Part shown: piece by piece, positions 50,919 through 60,056 of the stretch
Position numbering within the stretch: position 1 is the first letter of the stretch
Layout: every line of letters starts with the position of its first letter
NCBI GenBank assembly: GCA_044598425.1
Contig: CP172536.1
Span: 1,488,001-1,552,000, forward strand
Source of the DNA: JAEVLT01 sp044598425
GTDB lineage: Bacteria; Bacillota; Bacilli; Bacillales; Cytobacillaceae
Length of the DNA stretch: 64,000 nt
Reading direction: 5' to 3'
Notes under the pieces: generated by a model
Databases searched by the model: none
Seen by the model: only the letters and a program-made list of their open reading frames with translations
Told to the model about the DNA's origin: nothing
Position numbers and translations under genes: made by a program

Positions 50919-51616
50919 ACGGATTTTTTGTAACAGGAACTGATACAGATGTTGGGAAAACTATTATATCCAGCGGACTTGCAGCCGTATTAAAAGAGCA
51001 AAAGATAGATGTTGGCGTGTTTAAGCCATTGTTAAGCGGCATTTCGCGTGAAGATCCAGAAAGTGATACAAGCATACTGAAACAAATGTCCCAAACGTCT
51101 TTATCGTATGAAGATATCACTCCTTTTGAATATAAAGAGCCACTTGCTCCGTATGTTGCAGGGAAACGAGAGGGGAGGATCATAGGAATTGAAGATGTAT
51201 TAAGGCATTGGGAAATGATTAACAGAAAACACGAATTTTTCATCGTAGAAGGTGCTGGTGGTATCTCAGTTCCACTTGGTGAACATTTCTTAGTGAGTGA
51301 CTTAATGAAAGCTATCCAGCTGCCCATTGTGATTGTGGCTCGACCGAATCTTGGGACGATTAACCATACTTTTCTAACAGTCCAATACGCAAAAAGTCTG
51401 GGTCTTACTGTGGCTGGGATCGTGATCAACGGGAGAAGTGATAACCCAGGTCTTGCAGAAAAAACAAACCCAGAAATAATTGAAGAGATATGTGGTGTAC
51501 CAGTTTTAGGAATTACTCCAAAACTGAAAGAAATCACTGAAGAAAACATAATAAAAATGGTCAAAGAACATATAAATGTGACATTATTATTTAACGAAAT
51601 GAAGCTAAGAAAATGA
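50915..51616 (+). CDS. bioD: Dethiobiotin synthetase BioD
   Basis: A 233-residue P-loop ligase starting MNGFFVTGTDTDVGKTIISS, with the substrate-binding FKPLLSG and FIVEGAGGISVPLG. It closes the ureido ring of dethiobiotin using CO2 and ATP. ATG 50915 overlaps the bioF stop; the frame upstream to 50876 lies within bioF. It is the last gene before a strong terminator. Biotin synthase (bioB) and bioI are not in this operon. Confidence 0.92.
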   Translation: MNGFFVTGTDTDVGKTIISSGLAAVLKEQKIDVGVFKPLLSGISREDPESDTSILKQMSQTSLSYEDITPFEYKEPLAPYVAGKREGRIIGIEDVLRHWEMINRKHEFFIVEGAGGISVPLGEHFLVSDLMKAIQLPIVIVARPNLGTINHTFLTVQYAKSLGLTVAGIVINGRSDNPGLAEKTNPEIIEEICGVPVLGITPKLKEITEENIIKMVKEHINVTLLFNEMKLRK

Positions 51617-51734
51617 AAAAATGAATGGATCTTACAGCTTTGTCTATGATTGGTAAACTTTCATCGCTAAGGGAGTTGACAAAGCTTTAAAGGGAGAAAA
51701 CAAAATAATTAAGTGATTGAAGATTTCAAAAGAG

Positions 51735-51775
51735 AGGGTGTCCCAAAAGTATAGCTTTTAGGGACACCCTTTTTG
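51735..51775 (+). terminator. Strong terminator of the biotin operon
   Basis: AGGGTGTCCC and GGGACACCCT form a 10-bp stem extended by AAAAG/CTTTT with a one-base bulge, followed by five T. Confidence 0.88.
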
Positions 51776-51808
51776 TATTATCAGAATTTATCACTTAACT
51801 TCGATAAC

Positions 51809-51912
51809 TGTCTAGCTCCACAAGAATAAGCTTCGGAAGCATAGCCTCGCACGAAGGAAATGCGCTAGCATTTTCAAGGAGTCTGCGCGCCTTCCACTAC
51901 AATCAACAGAGT
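51809..51912. repeat. Degenerate dispersed intergenic repeat, copy B
   Basis: It shares CGCACGAAGGAAATGCG (51848-51864) and the following TTTTC-AGGAGTC with the copy at 47036-47185, and ends in AATCAACAGAG. The two copies bracket the biotin operon. This copy lies right after the hydrogenase subunit gene. Confidence 0.6.
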
Positions 51913-51952
51913 TTAAAATTATAGTTGGGGTGCTTTTGGGTTAACGAATTCT

Positions 51953-52798
51953 TTATTTTTTCTTTTTTCCCGTAAAGGATCCTTTATCCCAAAACCCTTT
52001 TTCTGAGCATCCGATACAGGTGAATCCGGCAGAAATGCAGCGGTCCAAGCCGAGTGCTTCACATGAATTAAAGGCTGTTGGTCCCTTACAACCCAGCTTA
52101 AATAAACAATAGCCCTTTCTTGCGCCATCATCATCATAAGACTCGGCAAATAATTTTTGGTCGAAAAATGATTTGCGGTGGCAAGTCATATGAACAGTTG
52201 TTTGATAAAACATTTTTGGTCGAAGCTTTTTATCGAGTTCTGGCAATTCCCCATGGAAGTGGACATGCAACAGGGTTCCAATAATAACTTCCGGTATGGG
52301 TGGACAGCCGGGTACAAGGGCAACTGGCACATCTTCTGGAACAATAGATTTAATGTCCACTGAATTGGTTGGATTTATCCCGGCCGCCGGAATCCCTCCC
52401 CAAGCAGAGCAGCTTCCAAAAGCGATTACAGCTTTCGCATGTTTCGCAGCATGGATAATTTCTTCTCTGACAGACTTTCCAGCAATCATCAAAAATTCGT
52501 CGCTTCCCGGAATTCCTCCTTCGATCGCCAAAACATATTGCCCTTCATATTTTTTAAAAATCGATTCTTTATGTTCTTCCACTTGGTATCCGCCTGCTGC
52601 AGATAGAAGTTCACTGTATTCCAATGAAATAAAATTAAGAAGGGTGTCCAGTGTAGTTGGTTCAAAAGAACGAGTGAACGCTTCCTTGCATCCTGTACAA
52701 TCCAATGCGCTGATCCAGATCACAGGTAAGCGGGTATCCGTTTGGTCTAACATCTCATCCGTTACATGAATGGCCTCTAACCAGTTATATTGTGGCAT
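51953..52798 (-). CDS. [NiFe]-hydrogenase small subunit, without adjacent large subunit
   Basis: A 281-residue electron-transfer subunit. The proximal cluster cysteines are in LDCTGCKEA, FGSCSAWGG and VPGCPPIPE. The medial and distal cluster ligands are in HMTCHRKSF, GYCLFKLGCKGP, NSCEALGLDRC and FTCIGCSEKGFWD. All expected ligands are visible, so the protein could bind its three Fe-S clusters. No twin-arginine signal is present, so it would be cytoplasmic unless exported with a partner. AAAGGAGAT precedes the ATG. The usual large-subunit gene and hyp maturation genes are missing; downstream lie only a dispersed repeat and the biotin operon. Confidence 0.85.
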   Translation of the reverse strand: MPQYNWLEAIHVTDEMLDQTDTRLPVIWISALDCTGCKEAFTRSFEPTTLDTLLNFISLEYSELLSAAGGYQVEEHKESIFKKYEGQYVLAIEGGIPGSDEFLMIAGKSVREEIIHAAKHAKAVIAFGSCSAWGGIPAAGINPTNSVDIKSIVPEDVPVALVPGCPPIPEVIIGTLLHVHFHGELPELDKKLRPKMFYQTTVHMTCHRKSFFDQKLFAESYDDDGARKGYCLFKLGCKGPTAFNSCEALGLDRCISAGFTCIGCSEKGFWDKGSFTGKKKK

Positions 52799-53141
52799 GT
52801 TATCAATCTCCTTTTAAGATTGCTCAATATTTCACATATATTCCTATGCTCATTATACCACTCATAATTGGCATGAAAATCAGAAATCAAAGGTTCCACA
52901 AAAATGTCATATATAAAAAGAAATCAGCTTAGTTTACGAAAGCTCATTTCTTCCTGATACCGTCGTTGGAATGTTATCATTTAAACAAATAAGAAAGATC
53001 TGTTTTCAAGGATGATCAACTTGAAAACATGTTAGGTAATCTTACAAATCTAAACAATATACCGCAAACGATTGATAAGATGGCTTTGAACAGGTTCGTG
53101 TAAGAAGTTTTACCAATCAAAATTGAAATGGAGGATTTCGC
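52799..53141. other. Divergent intergenic region, hydrogenase subunit / allantoinase
   Basis: About 340 bases without a credible gene. A hairpin at 52919-52951 (AGAAAT-AGCTT arms with one C-C mismatch) stands in it, without a clear T-tract. GGAGG just before 53142 is the pucH ribosome site. Confidence 0.4.
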
Positions 53142-54530
53142 ATGAAGTATGACCTTATTATCAAAAATGGAAAAGTGGTTTTGAAGGATGAAGTTAAAAA
53201 TGTAAATATTGCGGTAAAAGACGGGAAAATCGCTGCCATTGCTGAAAATATTGATAACGACGCTGACCGGATTGTGGATGCGAAAGGGCAATATGTCATG
53301 CCTGGAATGATTGACACCCATGTACACATTTGTGAACCGGGCCGAACGGAATGGGAAGGATTTGTTACCGGTACGAAGGCATTAGCTGCCGGAGGTACGA
53401 CAAGCTATGTCGATATGCCGCTAAACGCGCTTCCCGCAACCGTTGACCGCGAATCGCTTCATTTAAAAAGAGATGCAGCAAAAGGAAAAAACTATGTGGA
53501 TTATGCTTTATACGGTGGTCTTGTTCCGGGAAATCTTGATCAATTGGAAGAACTGTCGGATGAGGGGGTTGTGGCCTATAAGTGCTTCATGGCAACATGC
53601 GGTACAGATATCCCGGGGGATTTCCGAAATGTCGATGATTACACATTATACATGGGAATGAAAAAATTGGCTGAACTCGGTTCTCTGTTATCGATCCATG
53701 CTGAAAATGCTGTGATTACTGACCGGATAGGACAGGAAATGGAGAAACAGGGCAAAGTAACCGCAACAGATTATGTTGCTTCACGTCCGGTATTTACGGA
53801 AAGTGATGCCGTAAAACGGGCGCTATTTTTTGCGAATGAAACCGGCTGTAAACTGCATTTTGTCCACATCAGTACTGCGGAAGCCGTCGAGGAAATCTTG
53901 AAAGCACGAAACGAAGGTCAAGATGTGACTCTTGAATCGTGCGCACATTATTTCACTATTTCAACTGCTCAATTTGAAGAGATTGGCCCACTTGCCAAAT
54001 GTTCTCCACCACTACGTGACGAAGCAGCTCAAGCAAAACTTTGGCAGAAATTAATGGAAGGCAAAATTGATCTGCTAACGTCTGACCACTCTCCATGTCC
54101 ACCTGAAATGAAATACAGTGCATCCAATAATATGTTTGAAGTATGGGGTGGGATATCAGGCTGCCAAAATAACGTTGACCTCATGTTTGATGAAGCAGTC
54201 CTTAAGCGTAACCTTCCAGTGACGGATTTTGTTCGAATGATTGCTTATAATCCTGCTCAGCGCTTTCATTTCCCAATGAAGGGCGAAATAGCCGTTTCAA
54301 AAGATGCGGATATGATCCTTCTTGATTCCAACCAATCATATGTTGTCCAAAAAGAAGATCTCTATTATCGTCACAAGCAAAGCCCGTACGTTGGCAGAAA
54401 AATTAACTGCCGGGTAACGAAAACTTTTGTCCGCGGGAACCTTGTTTTTGATATCAATAAGGGTATTATAGGCGAACCGATTGGGAAATTGGTTACATAC
54501 AATCAAAAAACGGATCTGATCACTCCGTAA
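53142..54530 (+). CDS. pucH: Allantoinase
   Basis: A 462-residue cyclic amidohydrolase. The N-terminal small domain is followed by the metal site PGMIDTHVHICEPGRTEWEG, the metal-bridging lysine in VVAYKCFMATCG, HAEN, HFVHIST and the aspartate in TSDHSPCP. These match allantoinases (AllB/PucH). It opens allantoin to allantoate. GGAGG lies seven bases before the ATG. The allantoin permease gene follows 92 bases later, so the two are probably co-transcribed. Confidence 0.93.
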   Translation: MKYDLIIKNGKVVLKDEVKNVNIAVKDGKIAAIAENIDNDADRIVDAKGQYVMPGMIDTHVHICEPGRTEWEGFVTGTKALAAGGTTSYVDMPLNALPATVDRESLHLKRDAAKGKNYVDYALYGGLVPGNLDQLEELSDEGVVAYKCFMATCGTDIPGDFRNVDDYTLYMGMKKLAELGSLLSIHAENAVITDRIGQEMEKQGKVTATDYVASRPVFTESDAVKRALFFANETGCKLHFVHISTAEAVEEILKARNEGQDVTLESCAHYFTISTAQFEEIGPLAKCSPPLRDEAAQAKLWQKLMEGKIDLLTSDHSPCPPEMKYSASNNMFEVWGGISGCQNNVDLMFDEAVLKRNLPVTDFVRMIAYNPAQRFHFPMKGEIAVSKDADMILLDSNQSYVVQKEDLYYRHKQSPYVGRKINCRVTKTFVRGNLVFDINKGIIGEPIGKLVTYNQKTDLITP

Positions 54531-54622
54531 TTTGGCTTGTGTCTTATCCTTCTTCTTTAAAACCAATTTGTAAACCATGGCTGAATGCTAAGAATAATGA
54601 TGGAATGAGGAGCTGGTGAACC

Positions 54623-56020
54623 ATGTCTATTAATTTGGAAAGCTATACATCAAATGAAGCGCAAATCCGGCAGCCTGCGAGCGTTGATGAATCGCTCAAT
54701 CCCAAAAGGGAAAAGGAAAGAATGGTAGGTCCTCTATCCTATATGTTTATGTGGATTGGGGATGGTGTAAATCTAGGGAATATGACGCTTGGAGCTAGTT
54801 TGGTCACAGCTGGAATCGCCACGCTTAACATCTTCCAGACCTTTGCCGCAGCGATCATCGCTATTGGGATCATTTCAACCATTTTTGCTTTAAATGATCG
54901 ATTTGGATATAGAACGGGAATTCCATATGTTGTCCAGCTTCGAATGTCCTTCGGACTAAAAGGATCTATTATCTCTTCACTTTTGCGCGGGATTCCCGCT
55001 ATTGTTTGGTACGGCTTTCAAAGTTGGATTGGCGGTACGGCCTTAAATGAAATCGCGAAAATTATGACGAACGGAGCCTTTGATAATGTGGTCATTTGCT
55101 TTGTTGTCCTGCAGCTCGTCCAGATAGGATTTTCGCTTTATGGCTTTCATGCGATTAAATGGGTAGAAATGCTTACTTCCATTGTGATTATGCTGGCCCT
55201 GCTTTATGTATTTATCGTGCTTCTACTATCCCATAGCGCAGTTATTACAGAAAAATGGGTTCATGCAAAAGGCTCATGGGGATTGCCGTTCTTCGCATTT
55301 ATCATGATGTTTATGGGAAATTATGCGGCTATTTTTTTAAGTGCAGCGGATTATTCAAGAGAGCTCAAAACAGGCATAACCGATTCCAAACGTGGATTTT
55401 TGTATTTTTCGCCTATTTTGATCGCTTATGGCTTGACGCTTACAATCGGCGCAATGCTTGCCTCCGCAACCGGTATCTCGAATCCGGTAAAGGCCTTTGC
55501 AATAGTGGTAGACAACTCTTATATTACACTTTTTGTTTCTGCCTTTATTGTTATCGGTGCCATTGCAGTAAACATGGTTGCAAACATTATTCCCCCCACC
55601 TATGTCATTACATTGCTGACGAAACTCAAATACAAAGCTGCTGTCACTGTAACCGGAATCCTTGCGTTGGGGTCCTTCCCCTGGGTGCTGGTGCAGGATT
55701 CATCCGCAAAGGGTCTTGGACTGTTCATTCTAATTTATTCTGCATTTTTAGGTCCGATCGTTTCTATCTTATTAATTGAATACTATATTTTGAGAAAACA
55801 GAAAATAAATATTATCGATTTGTACAGGGAAGACGGCCCGTTTGCTGGATATAATCCAGCTGCGGTGCTTGCGATGCTGACCGGTGCCGGCGCTGCCTTC
55901 ATAAAAGTCGAGTTGGCCTGGATTATCGGCCTTGTTGTCTCAGGTATTGTCTATCTGTTACTGATGAAGTTTGCTTTTAAAAATTCAAAATTTAAACAGG
56001 GTACAATTTTTGAAAGATAA
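54623..56020 (+). CDS. pucI: NCS1-family allantoin permease
   Basis: A 465-residue membrane protein with about 12 helices. NCS1 features are the N-terminal MFMWIGDGVNLGNMTLGASL, FQSWIGGTALNEI, and FMGNYAAIFLSAADYSREL. It should bring allantoin into the cell with Na+ or H+. GAGGAG precedes the ATG. Its position after allantoinase supports the assignment; related NCS1 carriers for uracil or hydantoin look similar. Confidence 0.9.
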   Translation: MSINLESYTSNEAQIRQPASVDESLNPKREKERMVGPLSYMFMWIGDGVNLGNMTLGASLVTAGIATLNIFQTFAAAIIAIGIISTIFALNDRFGYRTGIPYVVQLRMSFGLKGSIISSLLRGIPAIVWYGFQSWIGGTALNEIAKIMTNGAFDNVVICFVVLQLVQIGFSLYGFHAIKWVEMLTSIVIMLALLYVFIVLLLSHSAVITEKWVHAKGSWGLPFFAFIMMFMGNYAAIFLSAADYSRELKTGITDSKRGFLYFSPILIAYGLTLTIGAMLASATGISNPVKAFAIVVDNSYITLFVSAFIVIGAIAVNMVANIIPPTYVITLLTKLKYKAAVTVTGILALGSFPWVLVQDSSAKGLGLFILIYSAFLGPIVSILLIEYYILRKQKINIIDLYREDGPFAGYNPAAVLAMLTGAGAAFIKVELAWIIGLVVSGIVYLLLMKFAFKNSKFKQGTIFER

Positions 56021-56053
56021 GATTGTTCGCAGTTTCATTTTGTGGATGGATAT

Positions 56054-56096
56054 AAAAACCGAGACAGATGAGTGGCTCCTGTCTCGGTTTTTATTA
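56054..56096. terminator. Bidirectional terminator between pucI and pucR
   Basis: AAAACCGAGACAG and CTGTCTCGGTTTT pair perfectly, with A and T runs outside the stem. It serves two convergent genes. Confidence 0.88.
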
Positions 56097-56146
56097 GTTA
56101 GAATCCATACCTATGAAAAAAAGAACAGAGGATCTATTCTTCGGGT

Positions 56147-57751
56147 TTAACTATTTTTTAAATTTAGTAAGTTTTTAATTCGAAAAGCGAGCCGGAGTTG
56201 TAAGGTTGTTTCAGAATCCTTTAAACTTCTTCCTAGTAACTTTTCGCATTTTTCCAGACGATAAACTACAGTGTTTCGGTGCACAAACAGCCTTTTAGCT
56301 GTTTCGGAAATTTGGCAATGAACTTCTAAATAGATAAACAAGGTTTCAAGCAGCGTTTGCTCTTCTTCGGTTTCGGTGTCGATAAAACCTTGCATGACAA
56401 AGGTGTAAAAATTGAATAATTCTTCTTTTGGAATCGCCCTTAATAATTCGGCCACGTCTTTTGTTTGATATGTTTGGATGTAGCAAGTCTTTCTCGATTG
56501 TTTTCCCTCATGAAAGGCGTTAACAGCCTCGTTAAAAGCATTTTTAACGTTAAGGAAATTTTGACAGGTTGTACTGAGCCCGAAAGAAAGGGTTCGGTCG
56601 AATTGAACTTTTACATTTTCCTGCAGTTGTTTCAGTGCCGCATCAATTGTGCGGGTGTTTTCTGTTGCTGTCCCATCTGCTTCAAATAAAAGAATGCACT
56701 GATCCCCTTTTGTAAAGAAATGAACCGGAACGGGGAGTTCGAGTATTTCTTCTTCTAAAAACTCAAAAAGCAGATCCGGCTTTGGGGGATGGAAAAAACC
56801 GGCCCTATGTTCAACAGCATCCAAACCGCCCACAGCACAAATATATGACTGCTCATTTTTTAAAGAATACTCCGTGGCGCGATTGTTGGCCTCTTCTGGG
56901 GAAAAAAACATATTATTTGTAAAATTCAGAAAGAATTCATTGCGTAACCTTCGTTCCGATTGCTTGACGGCATTTTCCTGCATAAAGGCGAATCCAATGA
57001 CGTTGGCTGCCTGTTCAATTGTTAGGAACGATAGCTGATCGCTTTGATAAATTTCACCCAATACAACTAAAAAGCCAAATCCTTTCTCGCTGATATGGAT
57101 AGGAAAAACTGAATAAGTCTTTTTCGTCTCAAGAAATGAAAAAGCTGTCGGGGATAGTTGGTTATTTGTTAGTAGTTGATTTTTAAAGCTGTAATCGCCA
57201 GGATTCGTTGGAGAGAGTCTTTTTATTTTTAAGAAACGGTCTAACAGAATAACGGGAAATCCAATCATAGTTGAAAGTTTATCTAACAGCGTTTCAATCC
57301 CTTTTCCTCTGAGAAGTAAGTTCGTGAATTGTTTATGTATTTCAAGAGCAAACCTTAATTCTTCGGTCCTTTTATTGAGGATAGCCCGTAATGTTTCGTT
57401 GACAATCGCTCCAAGAGATAATTCTAATGGCAACTCAATGATAGGAAAACCCAACTCGTTGGCCAATAGAACGGCGTCATTAGGTATTTCTTGGAAAAAC
57501 CTTTTCGTTTTGATTCCCAAGCCCGCACATCCTTTTTTAGCCATGGAATGGACAAGATCTTTAAGAAGCTGCGGGTGATCCTTCAGGTGATAGGCGGTGG
57601 TCACGAGCAGCTCATTAGGTTTTAAAAAATCGATAATATCTGGTGCATCCATCATATTTACCGTATCCACATCCCGATCTTTTCCGTATTCTCCCGCAAT
57701 GATGCTCATTTCAGCAAAAATCGGTATTTGTAAGAGTTCTGCTATTTTCAT
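56147..57751 (-). CDS. pucR: PucR-family regulator of purine catabolism
   Basis: A 534-residue regulator. The N-terminal purine-catabolism domain (MKIAELLQIPIFAEMSIIAG, DIIDFLKPNELLVTTAYHL) is followed by a GGDEF-like CdaR region. The C-terminal helix-turn-helix is SETAKRLFVHRNTVVYRLEK. PucR-type proteins activate purine degradation genes with allantoin or related compounds as signal. GGGGGT lies upstream of the ATG. It is convergent with pucI and divergent from pucF, and probably controls both units. Confidence 0.92.
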   Translation of the reverse strand: MKIAELLQIPIFAEMSIIAGEYGKDRDVDTVNMMDAPDIIDFLKPNELLVTTAYHLKDHPQLLKDLVHSMAKKGCAGLGIKTKRFFQEIPNDAVLLANELGFPIIELPLELSLGAIVNETLRAILNKRTEELRFALEIHKQFTNLLLRGKGIETLLDKLSTMIGFPVILLDRFLKIKRLSPTNPGDYSFKNQLLTNNQLSPTAFSFLETKKTYSVFPIHISEKGFGFLVVLGEIYQSDQLSFLTIEQAANVIGFAFMQENAVKQSERRLRNEFFLNFTNNMFFSPEEANNRATEYSLKNEQSYICAVGGLDAVEHRAGFFHPPKPDLLFEFLEEEILELPVPVHFFTKGDQCILLFEADGTATENTRTIDAALKQLQENVKVQFDRTLSFGLSTTCQNFLNVKNAFNEAVNAFHEGKQSRKTCYIQTYQTKDVAELLRAIPKEELFNFYTFVMQGFIDTETEEEQTLLETLFIYLEVHCQISETAKRLFVHRNTVVYRLEKCEKLLGRSLKDSETTLQLRLAFRIKNLLNLKNS

Positions 57752-57961
57752 GAAAAAACCCCCTTTGTCAGAAATGTTCTATTTTTTGAAAATTCAAACT
57801 GATAAACTCTTGTTTCGAAGAATTGTATATATTGAACAAAAAAATTCACAAAAAAGCACGAAATTGCCGATGAAGGACAATGAATCTACGAGTAAACTAA
57901 AATATATAACATTCTACGTTAGAAAATATAACACTATTTTCGAAAGAAGGGAAATTATAAA

Positions 57962-59209
57962 TTGGAGAAACAGATAAAAGATGGCTTGACCTTTATAGAT
58001 AGTATTGAAGAAATGATTGAATGGCTAAGTTCTTTTGGTCAAACCGAAAATGGCGGTGTCACTCGCCTGCTGTACTCTGAAAATTGGAAACGGGCACAGA
58101 CCGCTTTAAAACACAAAATGGAGCAAATCGGTTTAGAACCTTATTTTGATTCTGTTGGAAATTTGTTTGGCCGGTTACGCGGCAGTGATCCGGAAAGTAA
58201 AACCATTTTGACAGGTTCCCATCTTGATACGGTAGTGGATGGCGGGAAGTATGATGGGGCGTATGGCATTATGGCAAGTTTTCTAGCTGTTGGAAAATTG
58301 ATCAAATTGTACGGCATTCCTAGAAAAACGATTGAAGTCGTTTCTTTGTGTGAGGAGGAAGGTAGCCGTTTTCCATTGGCATTTTGGGGATCAAGGAATA
58401 TTCAAGGCGTTTATAGTCTAACGGATGTGATAACTTTAAAAGATGCGGAGGGTGTACGATTTTTAGATGCGATGAAGCAGGCTGGATTTTCTCCTGAAGC
58501 TTACACTGCCCCAAAAAGAGAGGATATTGAACGGTTTATTGAAGTGCATATCGAGCAAGGCAGCATTCTTGAAAAAAGTGGAAATTCACTAGGGATTGTC
58601 AGTGATATCGTCGGTCAGAGACGCTATACGGTGATGGTTACCGGTGAGAGTAATCATGCTGGAACGACCCCAATGAATTTCCGCAAAGATGCACTTTGCG
58701 TCATGGCGGAATTTGTTTCCTATCTGACAAAAAAGGCAGCCGAAATGGATCCGCAGTTGGTCGCTACGGTTGGCAAAGTGACCGTGAAACCGAATGTTCC
58801 GAATGTAATCGCAGGTGAGGCCGAGTTTAGTTTAGATATTCGTCACCATCAGGAACAAATCTTAAATCGTTATTGCAGCGACATATTTGCTTTTTTGGAC
58901 AAACTGACTGCAGAATTAGAGATGTCCACCACAGTGACAAATTGGATGAATGTAAAGCCAGTGAAGATGGATCGAAAAATGAATGAAGTGCTGCAAAAAA
59001 TTGCTGAGAAAAAGAAGATTGCCACTTTGGAAATGGTTAGCGGAGCTGGCCATGACGCCCAAGTATTTGGTGATATGTGTCCAACCTCATTGTTGTTTGT
59101 ACCAAGCAGGAACGGAATTAGTCACTCCCCAAAAGAATTTACAAGTGTTTCAGATTTAGAGATAGCTATTGAGGTATTGAGCGAATTACTTTATCAATTA
59201 GCTTATTAA
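57962..59209 (+). CDS. pucF: Allantoate amidohydrolase (M20/M28-type)
   Basis: A 415-residue binuclear metallohydrolase of the allantoate deiminase/N-carbamoyl amino acid hydrolase family. Metal ligands appear in TGSHLDTVVDGGKYDG, SLCEEEGSRFPLAFWGS and VHIEQGSILE. The C-terminal MVSGAGHDAQVFG and NGISHSPKEFTSVSDLEIA complete the site. It releases ammonia from allantoate. The TTG start follows AAGAAGGG. It is divergent from pucR. N-carbamoyl amino acid hydrolase activity is possible, but the setting favours allantoate. Confidence 0.88.
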   Translation: MEKQIKDGLTFIDSIEEMIEWLSSFGQTENGGVTRLLYSENWKRAQTALKHKMEQIGLEPYFDSVGNLFGRLRGSDPESKTILTGSHLDTVVDGGKYDGAYGIMASFLAVGKLIKLYGIPRKTIEVVSLCEEEGSRFPLAFWGSRNIQGVYSLTDVITLKDAEGVRFLDAMKQAGFSPEAYTAPKREDIERFIEVHIEQGSILEKSGNSLGIVSDIVGQRRYTVMVTGESNHAGTTPMNFRKDALCVMAEFVSYLTKKAAEMDPQLVATVGKVTVKPNVPNVIAGEAEFSLDIRHHQEQILNRYCSDIFAFLDKLTAELEMSTTVTNWMNVKPVKMDRKMNEVLQKIAEKKKIATLEMVSGAGHDAQVFGDMCPTSLLFVPSRNGISHSPKEFTSVSDLEIAIEVLSELLYQLAY

Positions 59210-59267
59210 AGGTGGGAATGATCACTGGAATAAAAAATGCTCGGGTTTTTCGATGCGGGAAAGAAAA

Positions 59268-59480
59268 CTAACTCAACGGTTCAATTGAAATGTGTTCAAA
59301 CTTTGATACAAGGAACAGCCCCATATCGGTTAATTTTAGTTCAGGGATGACTGGCAGTGCTAAAAAAGATAGTGTTAAAAACGGAATAAAGTGACTGCTC
59401 GCACCTAACTTATTTAAGGCGTGATGGATATCGTTTAGACTAGAGTAAACCTTCAGATAGGTCTGATCCGAGTGACGTAT
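59268..59480 (-). pseudogene. Remnant of an adenine deaminase C terminus
   Basis: On the minus strand, after an unrelated N-terminal stretch, the frame reads LNKLGASSHFIPFLTLSFLA followed by LPVIPELKLTDMGLF and ends at 59268. This closely follows the conserved C terminus of adenine deaminases (LSFLALPVIPELKLTDxGLFDV). Only about 70 residues remain; the catalytic amidohydrolase domain is missing and the frame upstream is overlapped by pucE. It is probably a leftover of a deletion in the purine cluster. Confidence 0.6.
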
Positions 59481-59525
59481 GAGTATCAATTGGAAAGAGA
59501 AGTTTATACTTTCTAAACGAGGGAG

Positions 59526-60056
59526 ATGGAGATATGCAAATGCCAAACTTCTTACCTTCTTCAAAAAAATGGAACTTTTATTGAAGTAAACGGTTGTAAG
59601 CATACCTTACATGTTCCGTCAACGACTCATTTAGTTGCGATTTTGCGGTATCATTTAGAGCTGACAGGGACAAAAATTTCTTGTGAAATTGGCCGCTGCG
59701 ATGCGTGTTCTGTCCTAGTTAATGGAAGTGTAGCAGCTTCCTGTTTAGTGATGGCCTATCAAATCCATCAGACTTCGATTACCACAATCGAAGGACTAAG
59801 CGTCGGGGCGAAACTCCATCCCATTCAACAGGCTTTTCTAGAAGAAGGGGGATTTCAATGCGGGTATTGTACTCCTGGAATGATTATTTCGGTTAAAGCC
59901 CTGCTGGATGCTGACCCAACACCAACTCAAGAGAAAATCACCGAGGCTCTTTCCGGAAATCTATTTCGCTGTACGGGATATGGCGGGATTATCCGGGCGG
60001 TTCAAAAAGCAAATACCTATATTAAAGCGGCAGAAGAAAGAAGGAATCAGCCATAA
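59526..60056 (+). CDS. pucE: Xanthine dehydrogenase-type [2Fe-2S] subunit, orphan
   Basis: A 176-residue two-cluster iron-sulfur protein. The plant-ferredoxin-type motif is CEIGRCDACSVLVNG with a later SC, and the second helical domain has FQCGYCTPGMIIS and NLFRCTGYGGI. It normally passes electrons between the molybdenum and FAD subunits of xanthine dehydrogenase. Those subunit genes are not in the window. The ATG at 59526 overlaps its own ribosome-site bases. A better-placed ATG at 59534 is out of frame but would join the true frame by a one-base slip in the A7 run at 59563-59569. The gene may therefore be decaying. Confidence 0.75.
   Translation: MEICKCQTSYLLQKNGTFIEVNGCKHTLHVPSTTHLVAILRYHLELTGTKISCEIGRCDACSVLVNGSVAASCLVMAYQIHQTSITTIEGLSVGAKLHPIQQAFLEEGGFQCGYCTPGMIISVKALLDADPTPTQEKITEALSGNLFRCTGYGGIIRAVQKANTYIKAAEERRNQP

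Noticed and set aside
59908..60042. Open frame upstream of the amidohydrolase remnant
   Set aside because: Only the part from 60043 resembles the family; the earlier codons are the shifted frame of pucE.
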